A stretch of DNA of 7,124 nucleotides from Dehalococcoidia bacterium (GTDB taxonomy: Bacteria; Chloroflexota; Dehalococcoidia; E44-bin15), in NCBI GenBank assembly GCA_023129355.1, contig JAGMCC010000066.1:1-7124 (forward strand), given 5' to 3'. Numbering within the stretch: the stretch's first letter is position 1; each line of letters begins with the position of its first letter. A program made the position numbers and the translations under genes. A model generated the notes under the pieces. That model did not search any database, was not told the DNA's origin, and saw only the letters and a list, made by a program, of their open reading frames with translations. Positions 6,140 through 7,124 of this stretch are shown piece by piece.

Positions 6140-6145
6140 ACCTCT
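6140..6145 (-). promoter_or_regulatory. ribosome binding site supporting the activase start at 6135
   Basis: On the minus strand AGAGGT lies 4 nt before the ATG at 6135, just after a small hairpin. It favours this start over the upstream in-frame GTG at 6243. Confidence 0.6.
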
Positions 6146-6151
6146 GATGGT

Positions 6152-6169
6152 CCTGCGTTTTCGCGCAGG
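6152..6169 (-). other. small hairpin directly upstream of the activase ribosome site
   Basis: CCTGCG and CGCAGG form a perfect 6-bp GC-rich stem with a 6-nt loop, ending 6 nt before the AGAGGT ribosome site of the activase. It could modulate access to that site, but a stem of this size is modest evidence. Confidence 0.4.
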
Positions 6170-6217
6170 TGGACAAAACGGGTGACTCCACTCGGGTCTT
6201 CATCAGGAGCCCATGTG

Positions 6218-6251
6218 AAGATAGCGTGGGGCGGATACCCCACGCTATCTT
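6218..6251 (-). other. perfect 14-bp hairpin between GRE and activase genes
   Basis: The arms AAGATAGCGTGGGG (6218-6231) and CCCCACGCTATCTT (6238-6251) are exact reverse complements around a 6-nt loop. In the GRE-activase transcript the hairpin starts 27 nt after the GRE stop codon. No run of T follows on the minus strand, so it does not fit a standard intrinsic terminator. It is better read as a 3'-end stabiliser, partial terminator or processing barrier that lets the GRE be made in large excess over its activase; that function is inferred. Confidence 0.75.
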
Positions 6252-6278
6252 GTGCGAAACCGTGCTCTTAGGCGCGAA

Positions 6279-7124
6279 CTAGGTGAGGGCCTGTTCTGTT
6301 CTATCAATGATGCTGTCTTGGGTCCACACGGGCAGGTCGACAAAGAAGGCGCTGTAGCCCGCGACCCTAACGATGAGGTCGGAATATTCCTCCGGCTTCG
6401 CCTGTGCCTCCCGAAGCTCTTCACTACTCACCACGTTGAACTGGATGTGCGGGCACGTTCCCTTCGCATGCCATACCTTGAGATAATCGGCAAAGAGCTT
6501 CTTGTTCTCTCCTTCCAGGTAGGTGTGCATGAAGCGCTGGTTAAACAGCTCCGAGTGCATGAAGGGCACCTTGCCCACCGAGTTCAGCACGGCTGTCGGA
6601 CCCTCGCTGTCGGTTCCTGCCATCGGCGACCGAGAGCCATCGGCCAGCGAGGTGCATGCCAGTCTTCCATCCGGGCTGGCAGGGGCCACCAGACCCATCA
6701 TGGTGTGCCCGGCGGCAGTGCTGCCATCCATCGTGAATGAGCAGCCCCAAGCATCCTTGAACTTGCTGACAGTCTCCCATTGCCCGACCAGGAACCGCCT
6801 TGCCCAGCCATCGGCGAAGTCGTCATCGTTGCCGTACTTGGGTGCATTGAGGAAGTCCTGTCGCATTGCCTCGTACCCGGACCAGTTGGCGTCCAGCGCC
6901 TGTATCAATTCCTCCATGGTATATCTCTTCTCGTCGAACACCAGGCGCTGAATCGCGGCAAGCGAGTTCGTCACGTTGATCACACCGAAAGGAGTGACCT
7001 CCGGCCAGGTGTCGTGCTCCTTGTGAAAGTGTACGACGTCGATTCCTCGCTCGAGCGTCTCATCCAAGAACAAGGAGTAGCACGGGTCGGGCTTGCGCTC
7101 CATCAACACCTGCTGAGCGATGTT
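6279..7124 (-). CDS. glycyl radical enzyme (pyruvate formate-lyase superfamily), C-terminal part (5' end outside window)
   Basis: The frame is open to the right edge and gives the last 281 residues. The glycyl radical loop RVAGYSAFF is clear; the radical-bearing Gly codon is 6359-6357, 25 residues before the end, as is typical. Upstream landmarks of the superfamily are GVINVTNSLAAI, APKYGNDDD, an SPDGR turn (as in non-PFL members), GPTAVLNSV and HIQFNVV. The thiyl-radical Cys and most substrate-pocket residues lie beyond the window, so the class cannot be fixed: arylacetate decarboxylase, fumarate-adding alkyl-/benzylsuccinate synthase, diol or glycerol dehydratase and C-N or C-S lyases are all open. 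The HIQFN variant and an activase with a ferredoxin insert argue against pyruvate formate-lyase itself. The enzyme needs anaerobic conditions and the radical SAM protein encoded next to it. Confidence 0.95.
   Translation of the reverse strand, partial: NIAQQVLMERKPDPCYSLFLDETLERGIDVVHFHKEHDTWPEVTPFGVINVTNSLAAIQRLVFDEKRYTMEELIQALDANWSGYEAMRQDFLNAPKYGNDDDFADGWARRFLVGQWETVSKFKDAWGCSFTMDGSTAAGHTMMGLVAPASPDGRLACTSLADGSRSPMAGTDSEGPTAVLNSVGKVPFMHSELFNQRFMHTYLEGENKKLFADYLKVWHAKGTCPHIQFNVVSSEELREAQAKPEEYSDLIVRVAGYSAFFVDLPVWTQDSIIDRTEQALT

Noticed and set aside
6136..6243. N-terminal extension of the activase from GTG 6243
   Set aside because: The added residues do not resemble GRE activase N-termini, the start lies inside a perfect hairpin, and a ribosome site precedes the ATG at 6135.
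6252..6951. Plus-strand frames opposite the GRE gene (6252-6740 and 6523-6951)
   Set aside because: They lie opposite the unmistakable GRE C-terminal domain and show no recognisable domain or convincing ribosome site.
6279..7124. Naming the GRE as benzylsuccinate or alkylsuccinate synthase
   Set aside because: Only the C-terminal third is visible; the thiyl Cys and substrate-pocket residues that separate GRE classes are outside the window.

Overview
The window reads as bacterial accessory metabolism, probably from an anaerobe. It carries the C-terminal part of a glycyl radical enzyme (GRE) and its activating enzyme, which are oxygen-sensitive chemistry, facing a tightly packed acyl-CoA operon. 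Strong GGAGG-type ribosome sites precede most genes. The exact lineage cannot be read from the sequence. Dehalococcoidia-like Chloroflexota or Desulfobacterota are plausible guesses, but that is inference only.

Layout. Plus strand, 1-4998: the C-terminal part of a phytoene-desaturase-like FAD oxidoreductase (3-617); two single-domain MaoC/hotdog proteins (638-1150, 1175-1609); two thiolase-superfamily proteins in tandem (1686-2843, 2857-4026); two DUF35 zinc-ribbon/OB-fold proteins in tandem (4040-4519, 4531-4998). Most gaps are 11-24 nt; one is 76 nt. Two stop codons overlap the next gene's ribosome site. This looks like one transcript. Minus strand, 7124-4990: GRE C-terminal part (7124-6279), a structured leader with two hairpins, the GRE activase (6135-5206), and a previously hidden remnant of a crotonase-family enoyl-CoA hydratase (about 5190-4990) squeezed between the two convergent gene sets.

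How it may work. The plus-strand genes form a pair-of-pairs module: two hydratase subunits, two thiolase-fold subunits and two DUF35 subunits. By alignment, both thiolase-fold proteins lack the nucleophilic cysteine and the GHP histidine of true thiolases. Only one of the two MaoC proteins keeps the D-x4-H catalytic dyad. This pattern resembles the actinobacterial steroid side-chain system, where a MaoC heteromer (ChsH1-ChsH2) hydrates an enoyl-CoA and a thiolase-fold protein (Ltp2) with a DUF35 partner then cleaves the product by retro-aldol reaction instead of thiolysis. I infer that the operon encodes a hydratase plus non-thiolytic C-C lyase (or ligase) complex on an unknown, possibly branched or cyclic acyl-CoA. 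Whether the neighbouring GRE feeds the same pathway is open.
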